The notes: generated by a model not told the origin, from the sequence alone. DNA of 19,860 nt from Bacteroidales bacterium UBA1754 (GCA_002315615.1 DCHK01000005.1:22271-42130); one strand, 5' to 3'; numbered from the stretch's first letter, positions 1-9,700 are shown. Program-made: numbers and translations.

Positions 1-2
1 TG

Positions 3-29
3 ACACTTATTTATTCGGTTAAGTTATAA
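3..29 (+). CDS. Possible C-terminal end of SecE (partial)
   Basis: The window opens just upstream of nusG, where secE (preprotein translocase subunit) normally lies. One frame reads TLIYSVKL and stops at TAA 27-29; another reads DTYLFG and stops at TAA 20-22. The first looks more like the hydrophobic end of a Bacteroidota SecE, but a handful of codons cannot decide it. The identification rests on gene order, not on sequence similarity. Confidence 0.35.
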   Translation, partial: TLIYSVKL

Positions 30-33
30 TTTT

Positions 34-40
34 GAGGAGG
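34..40 (+). promoter_or_regulatory. Strong Shine-Dalgarno site of nusG
   Basis: GAGGAGG lies four A residues ahead of the nusG ATG at 45. It is the only strong Shine-Dalgarno sequence at a start codon in this window. The starts of rplA, rplJ, rplL, rpoB, rpoC, lon and hup are preceded by A/T-rich sequence without one, as is usual in Bacteroidota. Confidence 0.7.
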
Positions 41-44
41 AAAA

Positions 45-599
45 ATGTCTGAGGTTTCAAAAAAATGGTATGTTTTGCGTGCTATTAGTGGCAAAGAGAA
101 CAAGGTAAGAGAAGCTATTGAGGCTGAAATTAAAAACACTGACCTTGGTCAATACGTTTCTCAGGTGTTGATTCCTACTGAAAAAATATATCAGGTACGG
201 AATGGTAAGAAAGTTGTCAAAGAACGTAACTATTTGCCTGGATATGTTCTTGTAGAGGCAGAGTTGTCAGGAGAGGTAGCTCATTACTTGAGAAATATGA
301 CAAATGTTATCGGTTTCTTGAGTGATACGAAAAAAGCTGATGCTCCAACTCCATTGCGTCAATCAGAAGTAAACAGAATTCTTGGTTCTGTTGATTCGTT
401 GGAGGAAATGGAAGAAGAGCGTACATCTATTTCTTTTGCAGAAGGCGAAGCGGTAAAAGTTACCGATGGTCCTTTCTCTGGTTTTACGGGTGTCATTGAA
501 GAGGTGAACAACGACAAGAAGAAATTGAAAATCATGGTTAAGATTTTCGATCGTAAGACTCCTCTTGAGTTAGGTTTCTTGCAAGTAGAGAAAGAGTAA
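45..599 (+). CDS. nusG: Transcription termination/antitermination protein NusG
   Basis: NusG binds RNA polymerase, modulates pausing and Rho-dependent termination, and links polymerase to the ribosome through S10. The 184-residue product has the usual two-domain build. An N-terminal NGN domain starts at KKWYVLRAISGKENKV and carries the family's PGYVLVEAEL segment around residues 65-75. A C-terminal KOW domain spans about residues 130-180, with the signature GEAVKVTDGPFSGFTGVIEE. Length and content are typical, with no large insertion. The ATG follows a strong GAGGAGG site, which fixes the start. It heads the block continuing into rplK 55 bases downstream, the standard secE-nusG-rplK order. 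Confidence 0.97.
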   Translation: MSEVSKKWYVLRAISGKENKVREAIEAEIKNTDLGQYVSQVLIPTEKIYQVRNGKKVVKERNYLPGYVLVEAELSGEVAHYLRNMTNVIGFLSDTKKADAPTPLRQSEVNRILGSVDSLEEMEEERTSISFAEGEAVKVTDGPFSGFTGVIEEVNNDKKKLKIMVKIFDRKTPLELGFLQVEKE

Positions 600-654
600 T
601 TTATGTTACGAAATTATCTTTCGAAATAAGTTTTTTTTATTAAATCAAAAGAAG

Positions 655-1098
655 ATGGCTAAAGAAGTTGCTGGATTTATTAAATTACAGGTAAAAGGTG
701 GAGCCGCAAATCCTTCACCTCCCGTAGGTCCTATTTTAGGTTCTAAGGGTATTAATATCATGGAGTTTTGTAAGCAATTTAATGCCAGAACCCAAGACAA
801 AGCAGGAAAAGTATTACCAGTGGTAATTACTTATTATTCTGACAAATCTTTCGATTTTATTGTTAAAACTCCTCCCGTTGCTATCCAATTGTTGGAAATG
901 TCAAAACAAAAGAGTGGTTCTGCAGAACCTAATCGTAAAAAAGTTGCAGAAATTACTTGGGATCAAGTTAAAACAATAGCTGAAGAGAAGATGGCAGATT
1001 TGAACTGCTTTACTCTAGATTCTGCCATGAGAATGGTAGCAGGTACAGCGAGAAGTATGGGTATCACAGTTAAGGGAGCTTTCCCTGAAAATAACTAA
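655..1098 (+). CDS. rplK: 50S ribosomal protein L11 (uL11)
   Basis: L11 forms the base of the L7/L12 stalk and binds the GTPase-associated region of 23S rRNA. The product is 147 residues, close to the usual 141-147. It shows the N-terminal proline-rich PSPPVGP motif at residues 20-26, followed by ILGSKGINIMEFCKQFNART, which is the thiostrepton/EF-G-facing domain. The rRNA-binding C-terminal domain covers about residues 75-147. The start is preceded by A-rich sequence with only a weak GAAG. rplA follows after 17 bases, so the two are surely co-transcribed. In many bacteria L1 represses this pair by binding the mRNA leader; no clear L1 target was recognised in positions 600-654. Confidence 0.97.
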   Translation: MAKEVAGFIKLQVKGGAANPSPPVGPILGSKGINIMEFCKQFNARTQDKAGKVLPVVITYYSDKSFDFIVKTPPVAIQLLEMSKQKSGSAEPNRKKVAEITWDQVKTIAEEKMADLNCFTLDSAMRMVAGTARSMGITVKGAFPENN

Positions 1099-1115
1099 TT
1101 AACACTTCAATTAAA

Positions 1116-1811
1116 ATGGGTAAACTTACAAAAAATCAAAAGTTAGCTTTAGAAAAAATTGAAGCTGGAAAATCGTATTCTCTCAAAGAAGCTGCAGCAT
1201 TAGTAAAAGAAATTACTACTACTAAATTCGATGCATCAGTTGATATTGATGTTCGTTTAGGTGTTGACCCAAGAAAATCGAATCAAATGGTTCGTGGTGT
1301 GGTTTCATTACCTCACGGTACGGGAAAACAAGTACGTGTTCTTGCATTATGTACTCCAGATCAGGAAGTTGCAGCAAAAGAGGCAGGTGCCGATTATGTT
1401 GGACTTGATGAATATGTAGAAAAAATTAAAGGTGGATGGACTGATATCGACGTTATCATTACAATGCCTTCTATTATGGGAAAAATTGGTGCTTTAGGAC
1501 GTGTCCTTGGTCCAAGAGGTTTGATGCCTAACCCTAAGAGTGGTACTGTTACTATGGACGTTGCTAAAGCTGTCAAAGAAGTTAAACAAGGTAAAATTGA
1601 CTTCAAAGTTGACAAATTCGGTATTGTTCACACTTCAATTGGTAAAGTATCTTTCACTGCAGATCAAATTTTTGAAAATGCATCAGAATTTGTTGCTACA
1701 TTGTTGAAATTGAAACCTACAGCATCGAAGGGTACATACATTAAGAGTGTTTATCTTTCAAGTACTATGAGTGCGGGTATTAAAATTGATCCGAAATCAG
1801 TAGAAAACTAA
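1116..1811 (+). CDS. rplA: 50S ribosomal protein L1 (uL1)
   Basis: L1 binds 23S rRNA helices 76-78, forms the mobile L1 stalk that escorts E-site tRNA, and is often a translational repressor of its own operon. The 231-residue protein has the standard two-domain layout. The most diagnostic stretch is the conserved loop GRVLGPRGLMPNPKSG at residues 128-143, followed by the GKIDFKVDKFGIVHTSIGKVSF rRNA-contact region at roughly residues 158-180. Length agrees with the family (about 230). No Shine-Dalgarno precedes the ATG, only AACACTTCAATTAAA. It lies 12 bases from rplJ, so there is no room for a separate rplJ promoter between them. Confidence 0.97.
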   Translation: MGKLTKNQKLALEKIEAGKSYSLKEAAALVKEITTTKFDASVDIDVRLGVDPRKSNQMVRGVVSLPHGTGKQVRVLALCTPDQEVAAKEAGADYVGLDEYVEKIKGGWTDIDVIITMPSIMGKIGALGRVLGPRGLMPNPKSGTVTMDVAKAVKEVKQGKIDFKVDKFGIVHTSIGKVSFTADQIFENASEFVATLLKLKPTASKGTYIKSVYLSSTMSAGIKIDPKSVEN

Positions 1812-1823
1812 AAAAATCAAATT

Positions 1824-2342
1824 ATGAAAAAGGAAGATAAAGACTTAATCATCAAACAGCTTGCTGATACAGTTAAGGAATACGGTCATTTTTATTTCGT
1901 TGATGTTGCTGGTCTTAATGCTCAGCAGACAAGCGATTTAAGAAGAGAGTGCTTCAAACAAGATGTTAAATTAATTGTTGTTAAAAACAAATTGATTGAA
2001 AAAGCTTTGGATTCAATGGATGCAGATTTTTCTTGCATGTATTCATCTTTAGCTGGTTCCACTGCGTTAATGCTGTCAAATACAGGTAATGCTCCTGCAA
2101 AAATTATCAAAGAGTTCTCAAAGAAGAATGATTTGGAGCGTCCTGCTTTGAAAATGGCATACGTTGAAGAATGTTTCTATGGTGCAGATCAATTAGAAAC
2201 TTTGATCAACATTAAGAGTCGTTTCGAACTTATTGGCGATGTTATTGCATTGCTTCAATCACCGGCGAAGAATGTTGTATCAGCACTCCAATCAAGTGGC
2301 AACACTATACATGGTGTGTTACAAACATTATCAGAGAGATAA
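1824..2342 (+). CDS. rplJ: 50S ribosomal protein L10 (uL10)
   Basis: L10 anchors dimers of L7/L12 to the ribosome next to L11. The 172-residue product starts MKKEDKDLIIKQLADTVKEY and contains the conserved segment DLRRECFKQDVKLIVVKNKLIEKAL (about residues 38-62). It ends with a helical tail, about residues 130-172, that should carry the L7/L12 dimers. Length matches the family. The very short 12-base gap from rplA means any L10-type autoregulatory leader would have to lie inside rplA; none could be identified by eye. rplL follows after a 34-base A/T-only gap. Confidence 0.96.
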   Translation: MKKEDKDLIIKQLADTVKEYGHFYFVDVAGLNAQQTSDLRRECFKQDVKLIVVKNKLIEKALDSMDADFSCMYSSLAGSTALMLSNTGNAPAKIIKEFSKKNDLERPALKMAYVEECFYGADQLETLINIKSRFELIGDVIALLQSPAKNVVSALQSSGNTIHGVLQTLSER

Positions 2343-2376
2343 AATAATAAAAATAATCATTAAAAAATAAATTAAA

Positions 2377-2751
2377 ATGGCAGATTTGAAAGCTTTTGCA
2401 GAACAATTAGTTAACCTTACAGTAAAAGAAGTTAACGAACTTGCAACTATCCTTAAAGAAGAATATGGTATTGAACCAGCAGCAGCTGCAGTAGCAGTGG
2501 CAGCAGGTCCAGCAGCAGGTGCAGCAGCAGCTGAAGAAAAATCATCTTTCGATGTTATTTTGAAATCAGCTGGAGCAAACAAACTTGCAATTGTAAAATT
2601 GGTTAAAGAATTGACTGGTCTTGGCTTGAAAGAAGCAAAAGACTTAGTTGATGCTGCTCCTTCAGCAATCAAAGAAGGTATGGCTAAAGACGAAGCAGAA
2701 AACCTTAAAAAACAATTGGAAGAAGGTGGTGCTGAAGTTGAACTTAAGTAA
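2377..2751 (+). CDS. rplL: 50S ribosomal protein L7/L12 (bL12)
   Basis: L7/L12 is the multicopy stalk protein that recruits and activates translational GTPases. The 124-residue chain shows three parts: an N-terminal dimerisation/L10-binding helix region (residues 1-33), a flexible hinge rich in Ala, Gly and Pro (about residues 35-53), and the C-terminal factor-binding domain with KSSFDVILKSAGANKLAIVK and LTGLGLKEAKDLVD. The hinge is encoded by a run dominated by GCA/GCT codons at about 2477-2533, the only low-complexity coding stretch in the operon and normal for this family. It ends 102 bases before rpoB, and that gap carries two hairpins. Confidence 0.97.
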   Translation: MADLKAFAEQLVNLTVKEVNELATILKEEYGIEPAAAAVAVAAGPAAGAAAAEEKSSFDVILKSAGANKLAIVKLVKELTGLGLKEAKDLVDAAPSAIKEGMAKDEAENLKKQLEEGGAEVELK

Positions 2752-2753
2752 AT

Positions 2754-2814
2754 AAGTCCTGTATTAAGGATTTTCGGTTTAGAATCCCAGTGTAAAGGAT
2801 TCTAAACCTTTTTA
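2754..2814 (+). terminator. Tandem hairpins between rplL and rpoB, attenuator-like
   Basis: Hairpin 1 pairs AAGTCCT (2754-2760) with AGGATTT (2767-2773), 7 bp including one G-U, with a 6-base loop. Hairpin 2 is a perfect 12-bp stem, GGTTTAGAATCC (2776-2787) with GGATTCTAAACC (2797-2808), and a 9-base loop; it is followed by TTTTT at 2809-2813. The second has the form of an intrinsic terminator. Since rpoB follows at 2854 with no recognisable promoter in between, partial termination lowering rpoBC relative to the ribosomal genes is the likely role. E. coli has an attenuator and an RNase III site at the same place. RNA processing is the alternative. Confidence 0.75.
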
Positions 2815-2853
2815 TGTATATAACTACAAAAAGTTCAATTAAATTCACGTCAA

Positions 2854-5800
2854 ATGTCAACTAATAAAAAACAGCGCGTTAATTTCGCTTCTATAAAAAA
2901 TCAGATGGAATATCCTGATTTTTTGGAAGTTCAGTTAAAGTCGTTTAGAGATTTCTTTCAGCTTGACACTATTCAAGAGAAAAGAAAAAACGAAGGTTTG
3001 TATAAGGTTTTTGCAGAAAATTTCCCAATTGCAGACACTCGAAATAATTTCGTTTTGGAATTTTTGGATTATTTCGTTGATCCTCCTCGTTATACGATAG
3101 AAGAATGTATTGAGAGAGGTCAGACTTATAGTGTTCCATTGAAGGCAAAATTAAAATTGTATTGTACAGATCCTGAACACGAGGATTTTGATACTGCAAT
3201 TCAAGATGTTTACCTTGGTATGATTCCGTATATGACGGAAAAAGGAACATTTGTCATAAATGGTGCGGAACGTGTTGTAGTTTCGCAATTGCACCGTTCT
3301 CCTGGCGTATTTTTTGGTCAGGGTGTTCACGCGAATGGTGTAAAATTGTATTCGGCTAGAATTATTCCTTTTAAAGGTTCTTGGATTGAATTTGCTACAG
3401 ACATTAATAATGTTATGTATGCATATATCGATCGTAAGAAAAAATTGCCTGTAACTACATTGTTGCGTGCAATTGGTTTTGAAAGCGATAAAGATATACT
3501 CGGTATCTTTGATCTTGCAGATGAGATTAAAGTTACTAAAGCCAATTTGAAAAAAGTTGTTGGCAGAAAATTGGCTGCTCGTGTTTTGAGAACATGGGTT
3601 GAAGACTTTGTTGATGAAGATACTGGTGAGGTGTCTTCTATGCATCGTAGTGAAATTCTTATTGATAGAGAGGTTGAACTTGAAGCTAAACATGTTGATA
3701 TCATTTTGGAATCAGGTGTTCAAACTGTTCTATTGCATAAGGAAGGACAAAATGTATCTGATTATTCAATTATTTACAATACACTTCAAAAAGATACTTG
3801 CGATACAGAAGATGATGCTTTGAATTATATCTATCGTCAGTTGCGTAATGCAGAACCTGCTGATATTGCAAGTGCAAAAGAAGTTATTAACGGCTTGTTC
3901 TTCTCTGAAAAACGTTATGATTTAGGAGAAGTTGGTCGTTATAGAATTAATAAGAAGTTGGGACTTGATACCAGTATGGATATCAAAGTTTTGACCAAAG
4001 AAGATATTATTGAAATTATTAAATATCTGATTGAACTTGTTAATTCTAAAGCTGACGTTGATGATATTGACCACTTGAGTAATCGTCGTGTACGTACAGT
4101 TGGCGAACAACTTTATAATCAATTTGGTGTTGGTCTTGCACGTATGGCAAGAACTATTCGTGAGCGTATGAATGTACGTGATAACGAAGTGTTCAAACCT
4201 GTTGATTTGATCAATGCGAAAACTGTGGCTTCTGTTATCAATACATTCTTTGGAACGAATGCGTTGTCTCAGTTTATGGATCAAACAAACCCGTTGGCTG
4301 AAATTACACATAAACGTCGTTTGTCTGCTCTTGGTCCTGGTGGTTTGTCTCGTGAACGTGCCGGATTTGAGGTACGTGACGTTCACTATACTCACTATGG
4401 TCGTTTGTGTCCAATTGAAACACCAGAAGGTCCAAACATTGGTTTGATTTCTTCGTTGTGTGTATATGCAAAAATCAACGATCTTGGATTTATTGAAACA
4501 CCATATAGAAAAGTTGAAAATTCAATAGTTGACCTTTCTGAAAATGGTATAAAATATTATACAGCAGAGGAAGAAGAAAATCTCGTTATTGCTCAAGGTA
4601 ATGCTCCATTGAACGATGATGGTACGTTTATACGTAAAACTGTAAAATCTCGTCAAGGTGCAGATTTCCCTGTAGTAGCGCCAGATCAAGTTCAGTTGAT
4701 GGACGTTGCTCCACAACAGATTGCTTCTATTGCCGCTTCATTGATTCCATTCCTCGAACACGATGATGCTAACCGTGCTTTGATGGGTTCTAACATGATG
4801 CGTCAAGCAGTGCCTTTGTTGAGAACAGAATCACCTATTGTTGGAACAGGTATTGAGCGTCAGTTGATACGCGACTCAAGAACTCAAGTGATGGCAGAAG
4901 GTGATGGTGTGGTTGTTTTTGTTGATGCTTCTAAAATTAGCATTCGTTACGATAGAACTTCCGACGAAGAATTTGTAAGTTTCGAAAGTCCTATCAAAGA
5001 CCATTATATTCCTAAGTTCCAAAGAACTAATCAAGATACAACAGTTGACCTTCGTCCGATTGTGTCTAAAGGTCAAAGAGTAACAAAAGGACAAATTCTT
5101 ACAGAAGGATATTCTTCAGAAGATGGAGAATTGGCAATTGGTAAGAACTTGAAAGTTGCTTTCATGCCTTGGAAAGGATACAACTATGAGGATGCTATCG
5201 TGTTGAATGAACGTATTGTTCGTGAAGACATTTTGACATCAGTTCACGTTGTAGAATATTCTTTGGAAGTTCGTGAAACTAAACGTGGAATGGAAGAATT
5301 AACTTCTGATATTCCTAATGTCAGCGAAGATGCAACTAAAGATTTGGACGAAAATGGTATAGTTCGCATTGGTGCAAGAATTGAGCCTGGCGATATATTG
5401 ATTGGTAAGATTACTCCAAAAGGTGAGTCAGATCCTTCTCCAGAAGAAAAATTGCTTCGTGCAATTTTCGGCGACAAAGCAGGTGATGTGAAAGACGCTT
5501 CGTTGAAGGCAACTCCATCTTTGAGTGGTGTCGTAATTGGAAAGAATTTGTTCAAACGTGCTGACAAATCAAGAGCGTCAAAAGCAAATGAAAAAGTTCA
5601 ACTTCCACAAATTGATGAGGAGTTTGAACAAAAGGTTGCTGAGTTGAAGAATGTTTTGGTTGAGAAATTGTTGACTTTGACTAATGGAAAAACATCGCAA
5701 GGAGTAAAAGATTTCTTGGGTGCTGAAGTTATTGCAAAAGGCAACAAATTCTCTCAAAAAGTGTTGAATGAAATAGATTACAATACAGTTCAAACAACCA

Positions 5801-6663
5801 AATGGGTTTCTGATGCTCATAATGCTGAATTGATTAAGCAATTGATTCAAAATTATTTAAGAAAATACAAGGAGTATGATGCATACGCAAAACGCCGTAA
5901 GTTGAGCATCACTGTAGGTGATGAACTTCCTTCAGGAACTCAGCAATTGGCAAAAGTGTACATCGCTAAGAAACGTAAGATTCGTGTTGGAGACAAGATG
6001 GCAGGTCGTCACGGAAACAAAGGTATCGTTTCTAAGATTGTTCGTGCCGAAGATATGCCGTTCTTGGAAGACGGAACTCCTGTGGATATAGTTTTGAACC
6101 CACTAGGTGTGCCTTCTCGTATGAACCTTGGACAGATATTTGAAACCGTTTTGGGTTGGGCTGGTAGAAATTTGGATGTTAAATTTGCAACTCCAATTTT
6201 TGATGGTGCATCTCTTGACGATTTGAACGAATGGTGTGATAAAGCAGGAATCCCTCATTATGGTCGTACATATTTGTATGATGGTGGTACGGGTGAACGT
6301 TTTGACCAACCAGCGACAGTTGGTGTCATCTATATGTTGAAACTTGGTCACATGGTTGATGATAAGATGCACGCTCGTTCTATCGGTCCTTATTCGTTGA
6401 TTACACAACAACCTCTTGGTGGTAAAGCACAATTTGGTGGTCAGCGTTTCGGTGAAATGGAGGTTTGGGCACTTGAAGCATTCGGTGCTGCTCATATTTT
6501 GCAAGAAATTTTGACAATTAAGTCTGATGATGTTATGGGACGTGCGAAAGCGTACGAGGCAATTGTGAAGGGTGATCCACTTCCAACTCCAGGTATCCCT
6601 GAATCATTGAATGTGTTGTTGCACGAGTTGAAGGGACTTTGCTTGAGTATTAACCTTGATTAA
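2854..6663 (+). CDS. rpoB: DNA-directed RNA polymerase subunit beta
   Basis: This is the beta subunit of RNA polymerase, forming one side of the catalytic cleft with beta'. The 1269-residue product is full length for Bacteroidota. The rifampicin-binding cluster runs from A470 (ALSQFMDQTNPLAEITHKRR) to S491. The positions equivalent to E. coli S512, D516, H526 and S531 are S472, D476, H486 and S491, all wild-type, so no classic resistance substitution is present. Downstream are LCPIETPEGPNIGLISSL, the PSPEEKLLRAIFGDKAGDVKD block and the carboxyl-terminal GGKAQFGGQRFGEMEVWALE clamp segment. The start is ATG with TTCACGTCAA ahead of it and no Shine-Dalgarno. It sits behind the attenuator-like hairpins and 45 bases before rpoC. 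Confidence 0.98.
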   Translation: MSTNKKQRVNFASIKNQMEYPDFLEVQLKSFRDFFQLDTIQEKRKNEGLYKVFAENFPIADTRNNFVLEFLDYFVDPPRYTIEECIERGQTYSVPLKAKLKLYCTDPEHEDFDTAIQDVYLGMIPYMTEKGTFVINGAERVVVSQLHRSPGVFFGQGVHANGVKLYSARIIPFKGSWIEFATDINNVMYAYIDRKKKLPVTTLLRAIGFESDKDILGIFDLADEIKVTKANLKKVVGRKLAARVLRTWVEDFVDEDTGEVSSMHRSEILIDREVELEAKHVDIILESGVQTVLLHKEGQNVSDYSIIYNTLQKDTCDTEDDALNYIYRQLRNAEPADIASAKEVINGLFFSEKRYDLGEVGRYRINKKLGLDTSMDIKVLTKEDIIEIIKYLIELVNSKADVDDIDHLSNRRVRTVGEQLYNQFGVGLARMARTIRERMNVRDNEVFKPVDLINAKTVASVINTFFGTNALSQFMDQTNPLAEITHKRRLSALGPGGLSRERAGFEVRDVHYTHYGRLCPIETPEGPNIGLISSLCVYAKINDLGFIETPYRKVENSIVDLSENGIKYYTAEEEENLVIAQGNAPLNDDGTFIRKTVKSRQGADFPVVAPDQVQLMDVAPQQIASIAASLIPFLEHDDANRALMGSNMMRQAVPLLRTESPIVGTGIERQLIRDSRTQVMAEGDGVVVFVDASKISIRYDRTSDEEFVSFESPIKDHYIPKFQRTNQDTTVDLRPIVSKGQRVTKGQILTEGYSSEDGELAIGKNLKVAFMPWKGYNYEDAIVLNERIVREDILTSVHVVEYSLEVRETKRGMEELTSDIPNVSEDATKDLDENGIVRIGARIEPGDILIGKITPKGESDPSPEEKLLRAIFGDKAGDVKDASLKATPSLSGVVIGKNLFKRADKSRASKANEKVQLPQIDEEFEQKVAELKNVLVEKLLTLTNGKTSQGVKDFLGAEVIAKGNKFSQKVLNEIDYNTVQTTKWVSDAHNAELIKQLIQNYLRKYKEYDAYAKRRKLSITVGDELPSGTQQLAKVYIAKKRKIRVGDKMAGRHGNKGIVSKIVRAEDMPFLEDGTPVDIVLNPLGVPSRMNLGQIFETVLGWAGRNLDVKFATPIFDGASLDDLNEWCDKAGIPHYGRTYLYDGGTGERFDQPATVGVIYMLKLGHMVDDKMHARSIGPYSLITQQPLGGKAQFGGQRFGEMEVWALEAFGAAHILQEILTIKSDDVMGRAKAYEAIVKGDPLPTPGIPESLNVLLHELKGLCLSINLD

Positions 6664-6677
6664 TCCAGTAAATAATA

Positions 6678-6704
6678 TTATTTTATAACTCTTTATAAAA
6701 ATAA
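6678..6704 (+). other. A/U-only hairpin just ahead of rpoC
   Basis: TTATTTTATAA (6678-6688) can pair with TTATAAAAATAA (6693-6704) across a CTCT loop, 11 bp with one bulged A. It ends four bases before the rpoC ATG. With no G-C pair it would be weak, and the composition is so A/T-rich that chance is a real possibility. It could still influence translation of rpoC or processing of the rpoB-rpoC mRNA. Confidence 0.25.
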
Positions 6705-6708
6705 GATA

Positions 6709-9700
6709 ATGGCTTTTAGAAAAGAAAATAAGATAAAGAGTAATTTTAACAAAATCACTATCGGTTTGGCTTCTCCACAAGAAATTATGGACCAGTCAAG
6801 CGGTGAGGTTTTGAAACCAGAGACTATCAATTATAGAACATACAAACCAGAACGTGATGGTTTGTTTTGCGAGAGAATTTTTGGTCCAGTTAAAGATTAC
6901 GAATGTCATTGCGGAAAGTATAAACGTATCCGTTACAAAGGCATTGTGTGCGACAGATGCGGTGTTGAAGTAACAGAAAAGAAAGTACGTCGTGAAAGAG
7001 TGGGACATATCCAATTGGTAGTTCCTGTAGCTCACATTTGGTATTTCCGTTCGTTGCCAAATAAAATTGGTTATTTATTGGAAATGCCAAGTAAAAAACT
7101 TGATGCAATCATTTATTATGAAAAATATGTTGTTATTCAAGCAGGTGTATTAGAAGGAACTGTTTCTAATGGTGATTTGCTTACAGAAGAGGAATATTTG
7201 AATGTTATTGAGAATGTTTCTGCTGAAAATCAAATGCTTGACGATTCAGATCCAAATAAGTTTATTGCAAAAATGGGTGCTGAGGCAATTTATGATTTGC
7301 TTTGCCGCATCGATTTGGATAAACTTTCATACGAATTGCGCGATAAGGCAAATCAAGACTCTTCACAACAACGTAAGAATGAAGCTTTGAAACGTTTGCA
7401 AGTTGTTGAGTCTTTCAGAGCATCTAAAGATAAAAACAGACCAGAATGGATGATTATCAAGGTTTTGCCTGTTACTCCTCCAGAATTGCGTCCGTTGGTT
7501 CCATTGGATGGTGGCCGTTTCGCAACTTCAGACTTGAATGACCTTTATCGTCGTGTCATCATTCGAAACAACCGTTTGAAACGATTGATAGAGATCAAAG
7601 CTCCAGAAGTAATTCTTCGAAACGAAAAACGTATGCTTCAAGAAGCTGTCGATTCTTTGTTCGACAATTCAAGACGTGCGGGAGCCGTTAAAACAGAAGC
7701 AAATCGTCCTTTGAAATCTTTGTCAGATAACTTGAAAGGTAAACAAGGACGTTTCCGTCAAAACTTGTTAGGTAAGCGTGTTGACTATTCTGCTCGTTCT
7801 GTAATTGTTGTAGGACCAGAATTGAAAATGCACGAATGCGGTTTGCCTAAAGATATGGCAGCAGAACTTTACAAACCATTCATTATCAGAAAGTTGATTG
7901 AACGTGGTATTGTGAAGACTGTAAAATCAGCAAAGAAAATTGTTGATAAAAAATCGCCCGTTATTTGGGATATTTTAGAGTACGTGATGAAAGGACATCC
8001 CGTATTACTAAACCGTGCCCCAACATTGCACCGCTTGGGTATTCAAGCATTTCAACCAAAATTGATTGAAGGAAAAGCTATTCAACTTCACCCATTGGCT
8101 TGTACCGCATTCAACGCCGACTTTGATGGTGACCAAATGGCTGTTCACTTGCCTTTGAGCAATGAAGCTGTTTTGGAAGCACAATTGTTGATGCTTGCTT
8201 CACACAATATCCTTAACCCTGCAAATGGTGCTCCTATTACAGTGCCTTCGCAAGATATGGTGCTTGGTTTGTATTACATTACCAAACCAAGAAAAGGTGC
8301 TAAAGGTGATGGTCTGACTTTCTACGGACCAGAAGAAGCAAAAATTGCTTATAACGAAGGAAAAGTAGATATTCACGCTCCCGTTAATGTGATTGTTGAC
8401 GATGTTGACGAAAACGGAAATCCTGTTCAAGTAATGAAGGAGACAACTGTAGGTCGTGTGATGGTCAATGAATTCGTACCTAAAAAAGTTGGTTATATCA
8501 ATGAATTGATTTCTAAAAAATCTTTGCGTGACATTATTACACGAGTTATTAAAACTTGTGGTGTTGCTGAAACTGCACAGTTCCTTGATGACATTAAGAA
8601 TTTGGGATATTATATGGCATTCAAAGGTGGACTTTCGTTCAACTTGGGTGATGTAATTATTCCTGCAGAAAAAGAAGAAATGGTTCGTAAAGGTTATGAA
8701 GAAGTTGAAGAAATTCTGAATAACTATAATATGGGATTCATTACAGACAATGAGCGTTACAACCAAATTATTGATGTTTGGACACACGTTAATGCTAATT
8801 TGTCTAACGTATTGATGAAACAAATGGCAGCTGCTGACCAAGGATTTAACTCTGTATATATGATGTTGGATTCTGGTGCCCGTGGTTCTAAAGAGCAGAT
8901 TCGTCAGTTGTCTGGTATGCGTGGTTTGATGGCAAAACCTCAAAAATCTGGTGCTGAAGGTGGTCAAATTATTGAAAACCCAATTCTTTCTAACTTCAAA
9001 GAAGGTTTGTCTGTGCTTGAGTACTTTATTTCAACACACGGTGCTCGTAAAGGTTTGGCAGATACCGCTTTGAAGACTGCAGATGCAGGTTATTTGACTC
9101 GTCGTTTGGTTGACGTTTCTCACGATGTGATTATTACAGAAGAAGATTGTGGAACTTTGCGTGGTTTGGTTGCAACAGAAATCAAAAATAACGAAGAAGT
9201 TGTAGCATCTCTTTCTGAAAGAATTTTGGGTCGTGTATCTGTTCACGATGTTTATCATCCATTGACGGGTGAGTTGATCGTTGCTTCAGGTGATGAAATC
9301 AACGAAGACCAAGCAAAATTAATTCAAGAATCTCCAATTGAGCGCGTAGAAATTCGTTCTGTATTGACTTGTGAATCGAAAAAAGGTGTTTGTGCTAAAT
9401 GTTACGGACGTAACTTGGCTACAAGTAAGTTAGTTCAGAAAGGAGAAGCAGTTGGTGTTATCGCTGCACAATCTATTGGTGAACCTGGTACTCAGTTGAC
9501 ATTGCGTACATTCCACGTCGGTGGTATTGCATCAAATATTGCTGCAGAATCTAAATTGGTTTCTCGTTACGATGGTATTATTGAAATTGATGAGTTGCGT
9601 ACAGTCGAGGTGAGCGATGGCGACAAAAAAGCATATATCGTTGTAGGTCGTTTGGCTGAAATGCGTATCGTTGATCCAAATACAAATATCATTTTGATGA

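Noticed and set aside
609..638. Hairpin CGAAA/TTTCG followed by T8 between nusG and rplK as a terminator
   Set aside because: The stem is only 5 bp and seven bases separate it from the T run, so it is not a convincing terminator; it lies inside a normal operon.
2477..2533. GCA-rich repeat inside rplL
   Set aside because: It encodes the Ala/Gly/Pro hinge normal for L7/L12, not a mobile or regulatory repeat.
4261..4326. Rifampicin-resistance substitution in rpoB
   Set aside because: S472, D476, H486 and S491, the main resistance positions, all carry the wild-type residue.
8200..8967. 255-codon open frame on the minus strand inside rpoC
   Set aside because: It is fully antisense to a conserved part of rpoC, has a composition rich in His, Asn, Phe and Ile as expected from antisense of A/T-rich coding DNA, and matches no family I know.
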